From the NCBI RefSeq assembly GCF_003590945.1, contig NZ_QYUK01000011.1:2322001-2386000 (forward strand): a stretch of 64,000 nt of DNA. The letters are read 5' to 3'. Position numbers and translations under genes: made by a program. Shown one piece after another: positions 37,356-47,561 of this stretch; positions within the stretch are counted from its first letter, which is position 1; every line of letters begins with the position of its first letter. The stretch comes from Oleomonas cavernae. GTDB lineage: Bacteria; Pseudomonadota; Alphaproteobacteria; Zavarziniales; Zavarziniaceae. The notes below the pieces were generated by a model. That model was not told where the DNA came from. It saw nothing but the letters and a program-made list of their open reading frames with translations, and did no database searches.

Positions 37356-38086
37356 TCAGGCGTCGGGGGCCGCGGCCAGGGCACGGGCCAGTTCGTCGCG
37401 GCTGCGCGCGATCTGGGCGGCGGAACGGCCAATGTCGGCGCCGGACTGGTTGAGCGACTGGCGGCCATAGCCACCGGCATAGCCGGCATCCTGGCCGATC
37501 TTCTGGCGCACGTCGTTGGCATTGGCCAGCGCCTCGTCCATCAGGCGCAGGTCGTCCTGCATCGAGGCGGTGCGGTCGCGGTACTGCTTGCCCGAGATCT
37601 GGCCGTTGCGATACTGCTGCTCGAGCTGGATCAGGCGCTGGCGATTATCGGCCGCGACCCGGGCCGAGGACGAGGCGATCTTGCGGTAGCTGTCGGCCTC
37701 GCGCTGGGCCGCGGCGATGCGGGCGTCCAGCGCCTGCTCGGTATTGGCATAGCTCTCGTTCTCGGTCGCGATGTAATAGCCCGAGACGCCGCCCAGGGCA
37801 CCGCCGGCCAGCGCGCCGATCGCCGCCCCCGGCCCCGGTCATCGGAGTCGACGGCCGCGCCCAGCAGGGCGCCCAGGATCGCGCCGGCGGCAACGCCGGT
37901 GCCGACCGTCTCGTTGAAGCGGTCGGTCTGGTCGCGCAGGGCCGCCTGGGCCGGGGTCAGCGGCTCGTCATAGTCGCTGCCGCCCAGGCTGTAGCTGTTG
38001 GATACGCAACCGCCCAAGCCCAGCGCGCCGACCAGCAGCACGACCGTGCCGAAACGAAGCGTGGGGCGCGTGACCCGCCGAAGCAT
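37356..38086 (-). CDS. Glycine-zipper lipoprotein (single-base frameshift)
   Basis: The signal region VLLVGALGLGGC ends in a lipobox cysteine. A glycine zipper follows (VAAGAILGALLGAAVDSDD in the first frame, continuing as AAIGALAGGALGGVSGYYIA in the second), then a helical part with YRNGQISGKQYRDR and an Ala/Arg-rich tail. The break is in five C at 37826-37830; six would give one frame of 243 residues. GAGGAGG lies 6 bases before ATG 38086. Glycine zippers of this type insert in or span the outer membrane region, fitting an envelope complex with its neighbours. Confidence 0.82.
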
Positions 38087-38160
38087 CCAATCCTCCTCAG
38101 GGGCCGGAACTGATTGGCCCGCTCTATAAACCATGCCGCCGGGATCCGGTTCCGCGGCCG

Positions 38161-39798
38161 TCACTCTACCAACTGACGGTACCAGCCGGCATCATCATCC
38201 CGCCTGGTCTTGGCATAGTCTGTGACCTGAGCCACAAACAGCTTGGCGAAGCGCACGAAACTGGGCAAGCCCTGGGCCTCGAACTCCGCCACCAGCACGT
38301 CGCGCGCCTTGGCCAGCCGGGCAGCATCGTAGTCGTCGGCGGTCTGCACCAGGATGTCGCGGTAGGCGCGTTTCGAGATGTCCAGGGCCTGCTGGGTGGA
38401 GTCGTACAGGGTTTTCCACTCGTCCGCATCGGCCGGGTTCTGCGACCGCGTCTTCTCGGCCAGTTCCCAGCGCGCCTTGACCGGGCCCAAGCGCCGGTCG
38501 AGGTCGCGGATCGAACGGATCATGGTGGCGGCCGCGTAGATCGCCGACTTGGCCGAACGGGCATCGGCCTCGTCCCGTGCTGTGCGTTCCGTGGTCAGGG
38601 CCTGGGCGATCGCCTCGACCGCGCGCCTGGTATCGGGATCGGTCGATTCCTCGGCCAGGCGCGAGAGCAGGTCGAGCGGGTCGGTCTCCCCCGCCCGCCC
38701 CTTCTCGATCGCGGCAAAGGCGGCGCGCAGGGCGTCGATCCGCGCCAGGCTGGCCGAGACCGGGGCCGAGACCACCAGGCGCAGGCCGATGGTGGGCAGG
38801 CGGGTGGCCTTGCCCGTGGCCGGATCGAAGGGCGGGATCTCCACCCGCAGGGACGAGCGCAGGCGCCCGCCCGCGGTGCGGAAGTCGCCGCCCCGGGCGA
38901 TCTGCCCGCCGGCCTGGCCGTGCAGCCGGGCGACCCGCACCAGCCGGTAGGGCTCCAGCACCCATTCGGCGGCATTGCCCAGCACGTCGTAGAGGCCCAG
39001 CGGGTTGGGTTTCAGCAGGCCCACGGGCCGCAACTGCCCGTCGGCCGAGCGTGGGCCATCGACCCAGGCATAGGCCTCGATCCCGTCGGGCGCCGGAAAG
39101 GTGCGGGCGCGGAAATCGGATTCGGAGACGGCGGTGCCGCCGCGCGCGGCATATTCCCATTCCGCTTCGGTCGGCAGGCGCAGGAAGGCGGTGGTGTCGC
39201 CCTGCCGGGGCAGCGTGCCCTTGGCATGCTGCAGCAGCCATTCGGTATAGCGTTCGGCAAAGTTCGTGGCGTCGTACCAGGACAGGTTCACCTGGGGCAG
39301 CCGGCCGGCGGCGGCCGGTACCGGGCATTGCTCGGTCATCACCGCGGCATACTGGTCGGCCGTGACCTCGTATTTGCCGATCAGGAATTGCCGCCGCCCG
39401 TCGCGGCTGGTGAGGCCGCCGGCCAGGTAATCCTTGCGGCTGTGCTCGATATAATCGGTCTCGGGATCGGTGATGCCCAAGGTCACCTGGCGATCGTCGA
39501 GCGGCCCGCTGCTGCCGTCGCCGGTGGGGGTTTCGACGGTGCGGAACACCATGCGCCCGCCGCACGGCATGGGCATGACGATGTCGCCGTCCGCCGCCTT
39601 GGGGTTCCAGTTCTTCTCGTCCCAGGTGGGCGGGGTCTGGGCCAGGGCGGGGAAGCCGACCAGGACGAACAGCGCCGCGAGTAGCCAGCGACCCACCTCC
39701 CCCAGCCCCTCCCTCCTAGGGGCGGAGGGGAGCTTTGAGTCCTCTCCTCCTTCGAGGAGGAGAGGGTTGGGTGAGGAGGATAGCCGAGATCTAACCAT
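38161..39798 (-). CDS. SUMF1/FGE-fold protein, secreted, likely non-catalytic
   Basis: The fold of formylglycine-generating enzyme is clear: FLIGKYEVTADQYAAVMTEQ, LPTEAEWEYAARGGTAV, LGLYDVLGNAAEWVLEPYRL and RGGDFRTAGGRLRSSLRVE. The final strand, where true FGEs have their active cysteines, has none, so it is probably a binding module. A C-terminal helical region of about 200 residues follows. A signal peptide (WLLAALFVLVGFPALAQ) starts 36 residues after ATG 39798. Those 36 residues are encoded by a family II repeat, so the real start may be GTG 39696. ATG 39798 overlaps the stop of the permease gene. Confidence 0.85.
   Translation of the reverse strand: MVRSRLSSSPNPLLLEGGEDSKLPSAPRREGLGEVGRWLLAALFVLVGFPALAQTPPTWDEKNWNPKAADGDIVMPMPCGGRMVFRTVETPTGDGSSGPLDDRQVTLGITDPETDYIEHSRKDYLAGGLTSRDGRRQFLIGKYEVTADQYAAVMTEQCPVPAAAGRLPQVNLSWYDATNFAERYTEWLLQHAKGTLPRQGDTTAFLRLPTEAEWEYAARGGTAVSESDFRARTFPAPDGIEAYAWVDGPRSADGQLRPVGLLKPNPLGLYDVLGNAAEWVLEPYRLVRVARLHGQAGGQIARGGDFRTAGGRLRSSLRVEIPPFDPATGKATRLPTIGLRLVVSAPVSASLARIDALRAAFAAIEKGRAGETDPLDLLSRLAEESTDPDTRRAVEAIAQALTTERTARDEADARSAKSAIYAAATMIRSIRDLDRRLGPVKARWELAEKTRSQNPADADEWKTLYDSTQQALDISKRAYRDILVQTADDYDAARLAKARDVLVAEFEAQGLPSFVRFAKLFVAQVTDYAKTRRDDDAGWYRQLVE
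39691..39779. repeat. Intergenic repeat, family II, copy d (inside a gene start)
   Basis: About 89 bases: ACCCACCTCCCCCAGCCCCT at the left and CTCTCCTCCTTCGAGGAGGA with GAGGGTTGGGTGAGGAGG at the right. Unlike the other copies it lies at a gene-gene overlap and is open in the reading frame of the SUMF1-fold protein. It also carries several GGAGG-like sites on the minus strand. Confidence 0.78.
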
Positions 39799-40984
39799 GG
39801 CGGATGCCCTCCCCCGGTTCGATGCGGGATGCCGAAATGCCGGCGGCGAGGGCCGAGACGATCGCCGTTACGATCGCGAGGCCCGCCACCATGCCGATCT
39901 GCGCGGGCGCCAGCCGGCACAGCGCTTCGCCGCCGGGCAGGCCGGTCGAGAAGGTGCTGTTGATCACCGCCGCCGCGCCAAAGAAGACCCCGACCGCGAC
40001 CGCGCAGCCGCCCAGCGCGATCGCCACCGCCTGGAACAGCGGGAAACCCGCCATGCCGCGCAACGAGAGGCCCATCAGGCGCAGCAAGGACAGCTCACCC
40101 CGCTTGCGGGCGACATGGCCGATCAGGCTTGACCCTAAGCTGAGCGCGAAGCCGACGCCGCCGATGACGGCGACGATCGTGAACATGGCGCTGAGATTGC
40201 GGTCGAGGCTGAGCACGGTCTGGATCTCGTCGGCCCGGGTGGTGACGGTATAGCCCTTGGCCTCGATCGCCGCGGCCGCGGGGGCCACATCCTCGACCCC
40301 GCGCGCCACCGCGCGGAAACCGGCATAGGCGCGCCTGGCCGGGGTACTGGGGCCGTCCCAGCCCAGGCGCGGCACCGGCCGGCCGTCGCGGTAGTCCTCC
40401 AGCGCTTCGAGCAGGCCGAGCGAGACGAAGGCCCCGTCGCGGCCGAAGGCGGCGGGGCCGGCGATGCCCTCGACCGTCACGGTCAGGCTCTTGCCCTCGA
40501 TATTGTCATCGAGCTTGCGCTGGACGACGAGACGCATGGTGTCGCCGGCCTTCAGGCCCAGGCGCTGGGCGGCGGTGCTGGACAGGATCAGCCGGTCGTC
40601 GCCGGCGGGTGCCGCCAACGGGGCGATCAAGGGATCGCCCGGCCCTGTCGCGATCAATTCTGCGGTCAGGGCGCCGGTGCCGTCGGCGCGGGCCAGGTTG
40701 GCGGTGGCCGCCAGTTGCCGGGTCCGGGCGACAATGAAGACGATGCCGTCCACCTTGCCCAGGACGTCGATCTCTTCGGCCGAGATGGTACGGTTGCCGA
40801 GCGAGGAGATCTCGCGAATGCGGGGGTCTTCCAGCAGTTGCGTGCGCAGGCTGTCGATGACCCCGGTCTTCAGCCCCAGCAGGACCAGCAAGGGCGCCAT
40901 GATCGCGGCCAGCGCCACGATGAAGCAGGCGGCGAGACCACGCTCGTGCCACAGGTCGGCCAGGGCGAGGCGCAGGCTCAACAT
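39791..40984 (-). CDS. FtsX/MacB-type ABC transporter permease
   Basis: A 397-residue permease with four membrane helices: one near the N-terminus (ACFIVALAAIMAPLLVLLGL) and three at the C-terminus (MFTIVAVIGGVGFALSLGSS, FQAVAIALGGCAVAVGVFFG, GMVAGLAIVTAIVSALAAGI). A large periplasmic domain of about 210 residues lies between the first two. This is the mechanotransmission class (MacB, LolC/E, FtsX), which moves lipoproteins or drives periplasmic partners rather than importing solutes. ATG 40984 overlaps the stop of the ATPase gene by 7 bases. Confidence 0.88.
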   Translation of the reverse strand: MLSLRLALADLWHERGLAACFIVALAAIMAPLLVLLGLKTGVIDSLRTQLLEDPRIREISSLGNRTISAEEIDVLGKVDGIVFIVARTRQLAATANLARADGTGALTAELIATGPGDPLIAPLAAPAGDDRLILSSTAAQRLGLKAGDTMRLVVQRKLDDNIEGKSLTVTVEGIAGPAAFGRDGAFVSLGLLEALEDYRDGRPVPRLGWDGPSTPARRAYAGFRAVARGVEDVAPAAAAIEAKGYTVTTRADEIQTVLSLDRNLSAMFTIVAVIGGVGFALSLGSSLIGHVARKRGELSLLRLMGLSLRGMAGFPLFQAVAIALGGCAVAVGVFFGAAAVINSTFSTGLPGGEALCRLAPAQIGMVAGLAIVTAIVSALAAGISASRIEPGEGIRHG

Positions 40985-41700
40985 GGCGCGAACACCGCCC
41001 TGGTGCCGGCTTCGACCTGGGTTACCGTCGGCGCCAGGCGGGTGGGCCGATAGGCGGCCAGGCCCTCGGCATCGTGACTGGCGATGATCAGGGCGGCGCC
41101 CGCCTCGGTGGTGGCCTCGAACAGCAGGCCCAGGATCGCCGCCGCACGCACCGGATCGACTGAGGCAGTCGGCTCGTCGGCCAGCACGATCAGCGGCTTG
41201 TGGGCGAGTGCCCGGGCGATGGCGACGCGCTGGCGCTGGCCCACCGACAGGCTGGCCGGCTTGCGCGCCAGCAGTTCGTCAATTTCCAGGCGCTGCGCCA
41301 GGGCCAGGATGCGGGCGCGATCGGGCCGGCGCGACAGGTCCTGGGTCAGCGCGATGTTGGCTTCGACGCTGAGATAGGGCAGCAGGCCGCCGGTCTGCGG
41401 CACATAGCCGATGATCCGGGCCCGCAGCCCGGCCAGGGCCTCGCGCCCGCGGGCGCCGTGGCGCCACAGCGCGGCAAGGTCGATCGCCTCGCCGGCGATG
41501 GTCAGGGTGAAACGCCTGGCGGTGTCGGGCTTCAGGGCCAGGGCCAGCAGGTCGATCAGCGTGCTCTTGCCCACACCGGACGGCCCGGTCAGGGCGATCC
41601 GGGCGCCGGGCTCGAGGTCCAGCCGCTCGAGCTCGACGGCGTAGTGCCGCCCTTCCGCCTGCCAGCGATGGCTGACGCCGGCGGCGGCGATCAAACCCAT
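40978..41700 (-). CDS. ABC transporter ATP-binding protein
   Basis: A 240-residue ATPase of the LolD/MacB type. Walker A is GPSGVGKSTLIDLLAL, the Q-loop region YVPQTGGLLPYLSVEANIAL, the signature SLSVGQRQRVAIARALAHKP (usual LSGGQ as LSVGQ), Walker B LIVLADEPTASVDP and the switch His in IIASHDAEGL. It pairs with the permease that follows. Its ATG overlaps the vWA stop (TAATG), so the three genes are coupled. Confidence 0.92.
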   Translation of the reverse strand: MGLIAAAGVSHRWQAEGRHYAVELERLDLEPGARIALTGPSGVGKSTLIDLLALALKPDTARRFTLTIAGEAIDLAALWRHGARGREALAGLRARIIGYVPQTGGLLPYLSVEANIALTQDLSRRPDRARILALAQRLEIDELLARKPASLSVGQRQRVAIARALAHKPLIVLADEPTASVDPVRAAAILGLLFEATTEAGAALIIASHDAEGLAAYRPTRLAPTVTQVEAGTRAVFAPC

Positions 41701-43690
41701 TACGGCAAGGCCTCGAGCGGGACCGGGAAATAGCTGTCGCCGGGCGCCGCCCCCTCGCCGAAGGAGACCCACAACTGGCTGGAGGCATCGTATTCGGCAT
41801 AGAGCCGCAGCTTGGCCTCGACCGTGTCGAGGATCTCGCGCTGGGCGGACGGACCCATGGCCAGCCATTCGGCCTCGCCCAGGCCTAAGATCTGGCTGCG
41901 ATAGGGCAGGTCCTGGATATATTCGCCCATGAGATCGCCCAGGTTGCCGACAGTGCGCACCTGGGAGGGATCGCGCGCCATGGCGGCGGCGGCGGAGCGG
42001 AGCTGGCCGAAGAAATCCTGCGGGGAAAGCCGGCTCTGCTCGCCCTTCTCCAGGATCACCTTCAAGGCCGCGGCGAGATCCGAGAGCTGGTTCTTGGTGA
42101 GGAGCACGCGCACGTCGAGCGCGGGCAAGGTGGGATTGGTGGTGTCGCGGTCCGAGGTCCAGGCCTTGAACACGTCAGGCGCCCGCGTCCCTGCACCCGG
42201 CCCAGATAGGCCAGGCGCATGGCATAGCCGACGATCTGGCTCTGGTCCGACAGGGCATTGCCGCTGGGCGCCGGCGGCGTGGGCGGCGGCGCGGGGCTTG
42301 CCGTCCCACCGGCGGCGGCCACCGCCGCCTCGGCCTGGCGGGTCAGGTCGTCGACCAGCAGGTCAACCACACTGCCCAGCGCCTCGGCACTGCCGCCAGG
42401 GACACCGTAGTAGAGGCTGCCGGCGCCGGGGAACCGGGTCAGTTCCTCGTACTGCGCCTTGGCCCTTGCATGGTCGTTGACGCCGGCCTGGGTCAGCAGG
42501 TGCAGGGCGAAGGTGGCGATGCCTTTGCTGTGTGCCAATTGATTGAGCTGCGCCGGCCCCAGGCCGGTCTCGCTCAAGGGGTCGTTGCCGGCGCGGCTGC
42601 CGGCATCGGTGATCAGGACGATGTAGCGGCCGCCGAAAGGCGCCCAATCCATGCTGTCGATCGCGGTCTTGATGCCCGCGAAACTGTCTTCGTAGAAATT
42701 GGGGCTGGAGACATCCGCCGCCTTCATCGCATCGAGCGCGGCCAGCGTCTCCTCCGGCCTGGTGTCGATCGACAGGGGCGAGAACACCCGCGAGACATAG
42801 CCCAGGGCCGGTGTCACCTTGGCGTTGTCGCGAAAGCCGACGACGCCGAAGCGGACGTTGTCGGCAAAGGGCGTGCCCTTGATCTTGTCGTAGATGCGCC
42901 GAACCGCCTCGCGCGTGCGCTCGATATGCGGCTGCATCGAGGTCGAATTGTCGATCACCACGGTGATGCCGACCTTGAAGTTACGCAAGGCGTCGGCCGG
43001 GTCGACCGCCGGGGGTGCCTGGCCGGTGCCGGGCAGCGGCGTCTTGGTCGCGGGGACCGAGGCAACCTCCAGCAGGCGCGCGGCGAAGCCGTCGTCGGTC
43101 AGCACGGAATCGGTGCTGAGGATCGGCAGCAGGTAGAACTGCTTGGTCACATCGACGAAGGTCGGCGGTTCGATCGCCAGCACCGGGCTGTCGGCCGGCA
43201 GCCGGTCGCCGATCGCGGCGTCGCGCATGGTGCGGGCATCAGTGGCCCTGGTGGGCGCCGCCATCAGCCTGGCGGCGGCGTCCTTGTCCTTGAGGAACAG
43301 CACCCGTTCGCGCGCTGCCGGGTTGGCGAAGGCGACGGTCAGGCTCTGCTTCCAGTCGATCACCTGGTCGGCGCGGATATAACCATCGACGTCGCCCCGG
43401 CTGTTGCGCCCGACCTGCACCAGGTCGACTCCGCCCGCCGACTGCCGGCCATAGACGTAATAGACGGTAAAGGCCGCGACCGGCTGGCCGCCGCCGGCCG
43501 TCGCCGGATCATGCAGCAGCACGGCACCGGGCCTGGCCAGCACCCGCTGGAACAGCGTCTTCTTGCCCTCGATCAGCAGGGGGTCGCGGGCAAAGGCCGG
43601 GACGGTGGCGGAGAACAAAACAGCGAGCGCAACCAGGAGAGCACTCAGAACGCGCCACAAATCGTCATTCCGGCGAAGGCCGGAATCCAT
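41700..43690 (-). CDS. Secreted vWA-domain protein, PpkA C-terminal-like (single-base frameshift)
   Basis: After a hydrophobic leader (VLSALLVALAVLFSATVPAF) comes an SH3-like part (GYIRADQVIDWKQSLTVAFA) and a von Willebrand A domain with the MIDAS motif VVIDNSTSMQP (about residue 243) and YIVLITDAGSRAG. The architecture resembles the vWA half of the type VI kinase PpkA without the kinase. The break is at CCC, 42182-42184; one added base joins GRVQGRGAPDVFKAWTSDRD and gives 663 residues. The start is uncertain: ATG 43690 lies inside a REP element, TTG 43660 just after it. Acts in the periplasm, probably on the ABC machinery that follows. Confidence 0.82.
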
Positions 43691-43743
43691 TCTGGGGCAG
43701 CGCGCGATCGTCGCAATGGATTCCGGCCTTCGCCGGAATGACG
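43663..43743. repeat. REP-like palindrome, family I, copy b
   Basis: About 81 bases, CGTCATTCCGGCGAAGGCCG to CGCCGGAATGACG around a core shared with copy a. It covers the junction of the Sel1-repeat and vWA genes. It supplies the last codons of the first (PVIPAKAGIHCDD) and possibly the first codons of the second. Confidence 0.85.
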
Positions 43744-44907
43744 GGAAAAGATGGCTCATGGCGGCGATCCCGGGGCCAGTAGGTGGCGAGGGCCGCCTTG
43801 GCTTGGGCATCGCCGGCAGCGGCCAGTTTCTCGATCACGGGTTTCAGGGTGGCCAGGGCCGCCTTGGCTTCCAGGACCCCCGCGGCCTCGGCCTTGCGAT
43901 AGAATTTCGCCGCCTGTTCGGGTTGGCCTTGGAGAACGGCTTGCCGGCGATGAAGGTGGCGGGATCGTAGAGCTGGGCGATCTCGAACATGGCCTGGCCA
44001 TGACCGCGTTCGGCCGCGTTTTCCAGCAGCAGCAACATGCCCTGGAAATCGCCCTTGTCGCGGAACTTGTGCGCCCAGTCGTAGATTTCCTGGGCGCTCG
44101 CCGCCTGGCGCACGATGTCGACGATGCTGAGATCGCCTTGCGGGGCTGGCGGGCTGGGGGTCGGCGGGCTGGGGGTCGGCGGACTGGGCGGCGGCGGCGC
44201 CGGCAACGTCGGCACCTCGGGCAGCGTTGGTGGAACGGGCGGCAGCGATGGCGGGGTACCCGGGGTCACGCGCCCGGGCAGCGCGATCTCCAGCGTCGGC
44301 GCCTTGTTGGACCAGGCCGCGGCACCGATCGCCAGGCACAGCAGCGACCACAGCAACGGTCCCAGCCAGCCCAGATTCAGGCGCTGGGGCGGGGCCGGCG
44401 CATCGACCATACGTTCGGGCCGGATGGTTTCTTCCTCGCGCACGGGCTCCACCACCGGCGGGGGCGGCGGCGGCAAGGGCACCATCACCGTCGGCTCTTC
44501 CCCACCGGCGGCGGGGGCGGCGGCGGTGGGGCGACGCTTCGGGCGAAGCTGCGGAACTGGGTCTTGCCGCCATAATGCGGCGTGATCGACGGCCAGGCCA
44601 CGGTCGCCTGGCCGGCGATGCCCTGGACATCGACGGTTACATGATCGTCGGGTGTCAGGAATTCCGTGACGTCGGGGCCGAGGTAGAGATGCAGGGCGCC
44701 GTCGCGCAGTTCCCAGCGTTCGGCCGGCAGCCTCGCGTCGGCGACCCGCCAGCCGGCGGGCGAGAGGTGGCTGGCGTCATAGCCCAGGCGCCGGATGCCG
44801 ATGGTGCCGTCGCCCAGATACTGGCCGATGCGGTCGACGATGACGATCGCCCAGCCGCCGTCGACCTGGGCCTTGTCTTCGACGATGCGGATCTGCGGCC
44901 CGGCCAT
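43665..44907 (-). CDS. Sel1-repeat membrane protein of the srf run (two frameshifts)
   Basis: Three frames read as one protein. Residues 1 to about 135 form a beta-rich domain (WAIVIVDRIGQYLGDGTIGI) ending in a proline run. The second part has a Pro-rich linker, one membrane helix (LLWSLLCLAIGAAAW) and another Pro/Ser linker. The third is helical Sel1-like (ENAAERGHGQAMFEIAQLYD, AAKFYRKAEAAGVLEAKAAL). The breaks are at CCCC 44500-44503 and GGG 43920-43922, each one base short; restoring both gives 414 residues. ATG 44907 overlaps the srfC stop. The C-terminus runs into a REP element. I recognise no named family for the whole. Confidence 0.72.
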
Positions 44908-47551
44908 TACGTCAACGTCCTGATCAAGCCGCCCAGGCGGGCATTGGCCTCGACATCGACCGCCTCGCCATCCTTGAACGCGACGTTCTCTTCGGTCAGG
45001 CCCATGAAGCCGGCGATCCAGTCGACATAGAAAGCCTGGTCATAGGCCGCGGGTTCCTCGGCCAGGGCGGGATAGGCGCCGGCCACCGGCCGGGGCGCGA
45101 ACAGGGGCTTGCCGGTCGAGCGGTTGACCGGCCGCTCCGCCGGCGGGCGGATGTCGAAACCCAGGTGGTTGACATAGGCGTTGATCGCCGTCTCGGCCAC
45201 GGCCACCGGCTTGGCCACCGCCTCGCCCAGCTTGGCGCGGTAGGCCGCCAGGCGGCGCACCTCGGCCGCGATCGTGCCGGCGATGTCCAGGCGCCGGGCA
45301 CCGATGCCCAGTTCCTCGACCAGGGTATTGGCGGCATCGCCGTCCAGGCCCAGGTCGTCGCGCAGCGGGCCGTTGTCGGCCAGGGCGTGGACCTGTTCCA
45401 TCCAGTGTTCCAGAGCGGCATCGGCGAAGCGTTCCGCCTGGTCGCGCGCCTGCTGGCGCACCGGGGTCTTGGCTTCGTCCACCGGGCTGTCGCCGAACAG
45501 CGCATCCATCATCGACTGCGCATCCGGCCGCCGGCCCAGGGCCGCCCCCCGTTCGCCGATTTGGCCCCGGCCGGCGCGTCGGCCTCGGCCGGGGCATTGG
45601 ACTCGACCCGGTAATAGAGGTCGATCAGCGCTTCGGGCCGGATATGCAGGGCGCGCAGCAGCAGGCCGAACTTCTGGTCGCCGGCGCAGGCGACCAACCG
45701 GCGGCCGCAGGCCCGGGCGGCGGCGCGGCGCTTCTCCAATTCCTCGGCCAGGTCGCCCGAGACATGGTAGCGGCCCAGGCGTTCGCTCATGGCGTGGCGC
45801 AGGGAGCGCAACTGTTCCTCGATCTGGCGGCGCTTGATCGCCGGGTTGCACACCGGCGCCAGCGAGGCGGCGAGATAGGAGATGCCGCCGTCGTTCAGGC
45901 GGAACGCCTCGTCCCAGGCCTTCTCGGGGTCGCGGAAATGGGCGCGCGCCGCTTCGTTCGAGAGGAATTCCGACTTGGCGCGGGCGATGCGTTCGGCCTC
46001 CGACGGGCGGATGCCCGCCTCGCCGCCGTCCGCACCGTAATCGAGGATGTGCTTGGCGACGAAATTGGGGTTGCGCAGCCAATAGGTATTGTCGAAGGGC
46101 TTGCCCGGCGTCCAGTTGCGCGGCCAGTCGTGGGCCTTGCCGAAGAAATCGAGCAGGGACGCGTTGAGGCGGATCGTCCAGCGCCCCTCGGTCGAGGCCG
46201 CCTGGCCCGCCTTCTCCTCGAATTCCTGGTCGAACTTGGTCAGGATCAGGAACAGGGCATTTTCCTGCCGCTCGCGTTCCTGCGGGCTGGCGCCATGGGT
46301 GGCGTCGATCCAGTCCTTCACCATGGCCGGCAGGGTGCGGACTTCCTGGTTGGACGGGCCGATGCACAAGAGCATGGCGGTCAATTCCCGCTCGGCGCAA
46401 TAACGCTCGAACAGATAGGCGACCTTGCCGCGCAGATAGACCGAGCGCAGGGCGCCCGCCTGTTCCAGGAAGCCGCGCGGATCGGGGAAATTCTCGCGGC
46501 TGCGGGCGCCGGGGAAATCGAGCAGGTCGGTGTGATCGAAGAAGGGCCAGGGCTGATCGCGCATGACGATGGTCAGCTCGGCAATCAGCGCGGTTACCTC
46601 CGACCGGGCAAGCTGGGCCTGGCGGCCGTCCTTGGTGACCAGGGTCAGGGTGCCGGCGGCCGCATTGTCCTGGCCCAGTTCGCCCAAGGTGCGCACGTCG
46701 ATGATCGAGGTTTCGCGCGGCACCAGGGCCTCGATCCCCACCCAGGCCTCGCCGGCATGGCCCAGGCGCTCCAGCCCCTGGGCGAGGCGCAGGTAGAGCC
46801 TGGTGAAATCAGGGATGAAATTCCAGATCGCGGCGAACAGTTCCGCCCGGTCGGTCAGGCCCAGGCGCGGCGCCAGTTCCGCCGCCCGCGCCCAATAGCT
46901 GGCGGCCAGCGCCCGGATGCCCGCCTGGGGCTTGAAGTATTTCTCGAAATATTCCTGCAGGTCGTAGATATCCTCAGGGGTCAGGATATCGACCGGCCCG
47001 GCGGCGGCGCGGGGCTCGAGTTTGGTGATGAGCTCGGCCAGTTCGCGCGGGCCCGGCGGCTCCTCGTCTTCCAGGTTGAAGTCCGAATAGTAGGCATTGC
47101 CGATGATCTTGACGACATCGGTCTGCGACAGCAGGCGCAGGGCGACCGGCTTGCCCTTGGGCGCCGGCCGGCCTTTCATGGTGAAGCGGGTGACGACGCC
47201 CGTCGCCTCCTGCCCGCCTTCCGGGTTCAGCTCGGCGACGAAATCCAGCTCGCGATCCTCGAACACCGCCATCAGGCGATCGGTGCCCTTGCGCGCCAGG
47301 GCCGAGATCAGATAGGACTTGCCGGCCTGGCTGGGCCCGAAGACCGAGACGCACATGGGCCGCGTCGCCGCCACCTCCAGCTTGCGCGCGCCCACCACGT
47401 AACGGCGGAAGTCGCGGCGCAGCGCCGCCTCGTCCTGGCGCAGCTTGTCCGGATTGGCGCCGAACCAGTCGAGCGCGCCCAGGGCCGCCTGCGTGGTATT
47501 GGCGGCCAGGACGCGGACCTTCTCGTTTTCGGCCTGTTGGTCGATGGTCAT
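44907..47551 (-). CDS. srfC: SrfC-family GTPase-like protein (single-base frameshift)
   Basis: A cytoplasmic P-loop protein of the Virul_Fac/SrfC family. Walker A is SVFGPSQAGKSYLISAL (about residues 70-85), the G3 switch is LLDFPGARSREN (about 345) and G4 is LILTKFDQEFEE (about 440), a complete GTPase set in dynamin-like order. The rest is helical. The break is in six C at 45545-45550; seven would link SANGG to AALGRRPDAQSMM and give 881 residues, the size of the family. It lies 10 bases after srfB and its stop overlaps the next start. In Salmonella the srf genes are SsrB-regulated; their function is unknown. Confidence 0.85.
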
Positions 47552-47561
47552 GACCCGTCTC

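Noticed and set aside
43663..43810. Longer vWA start upstream of the REP element (MSHLFPSF...)
   Set aside because: Those residues are the REP sequence translated and place extra charged residues before the signal peptide.
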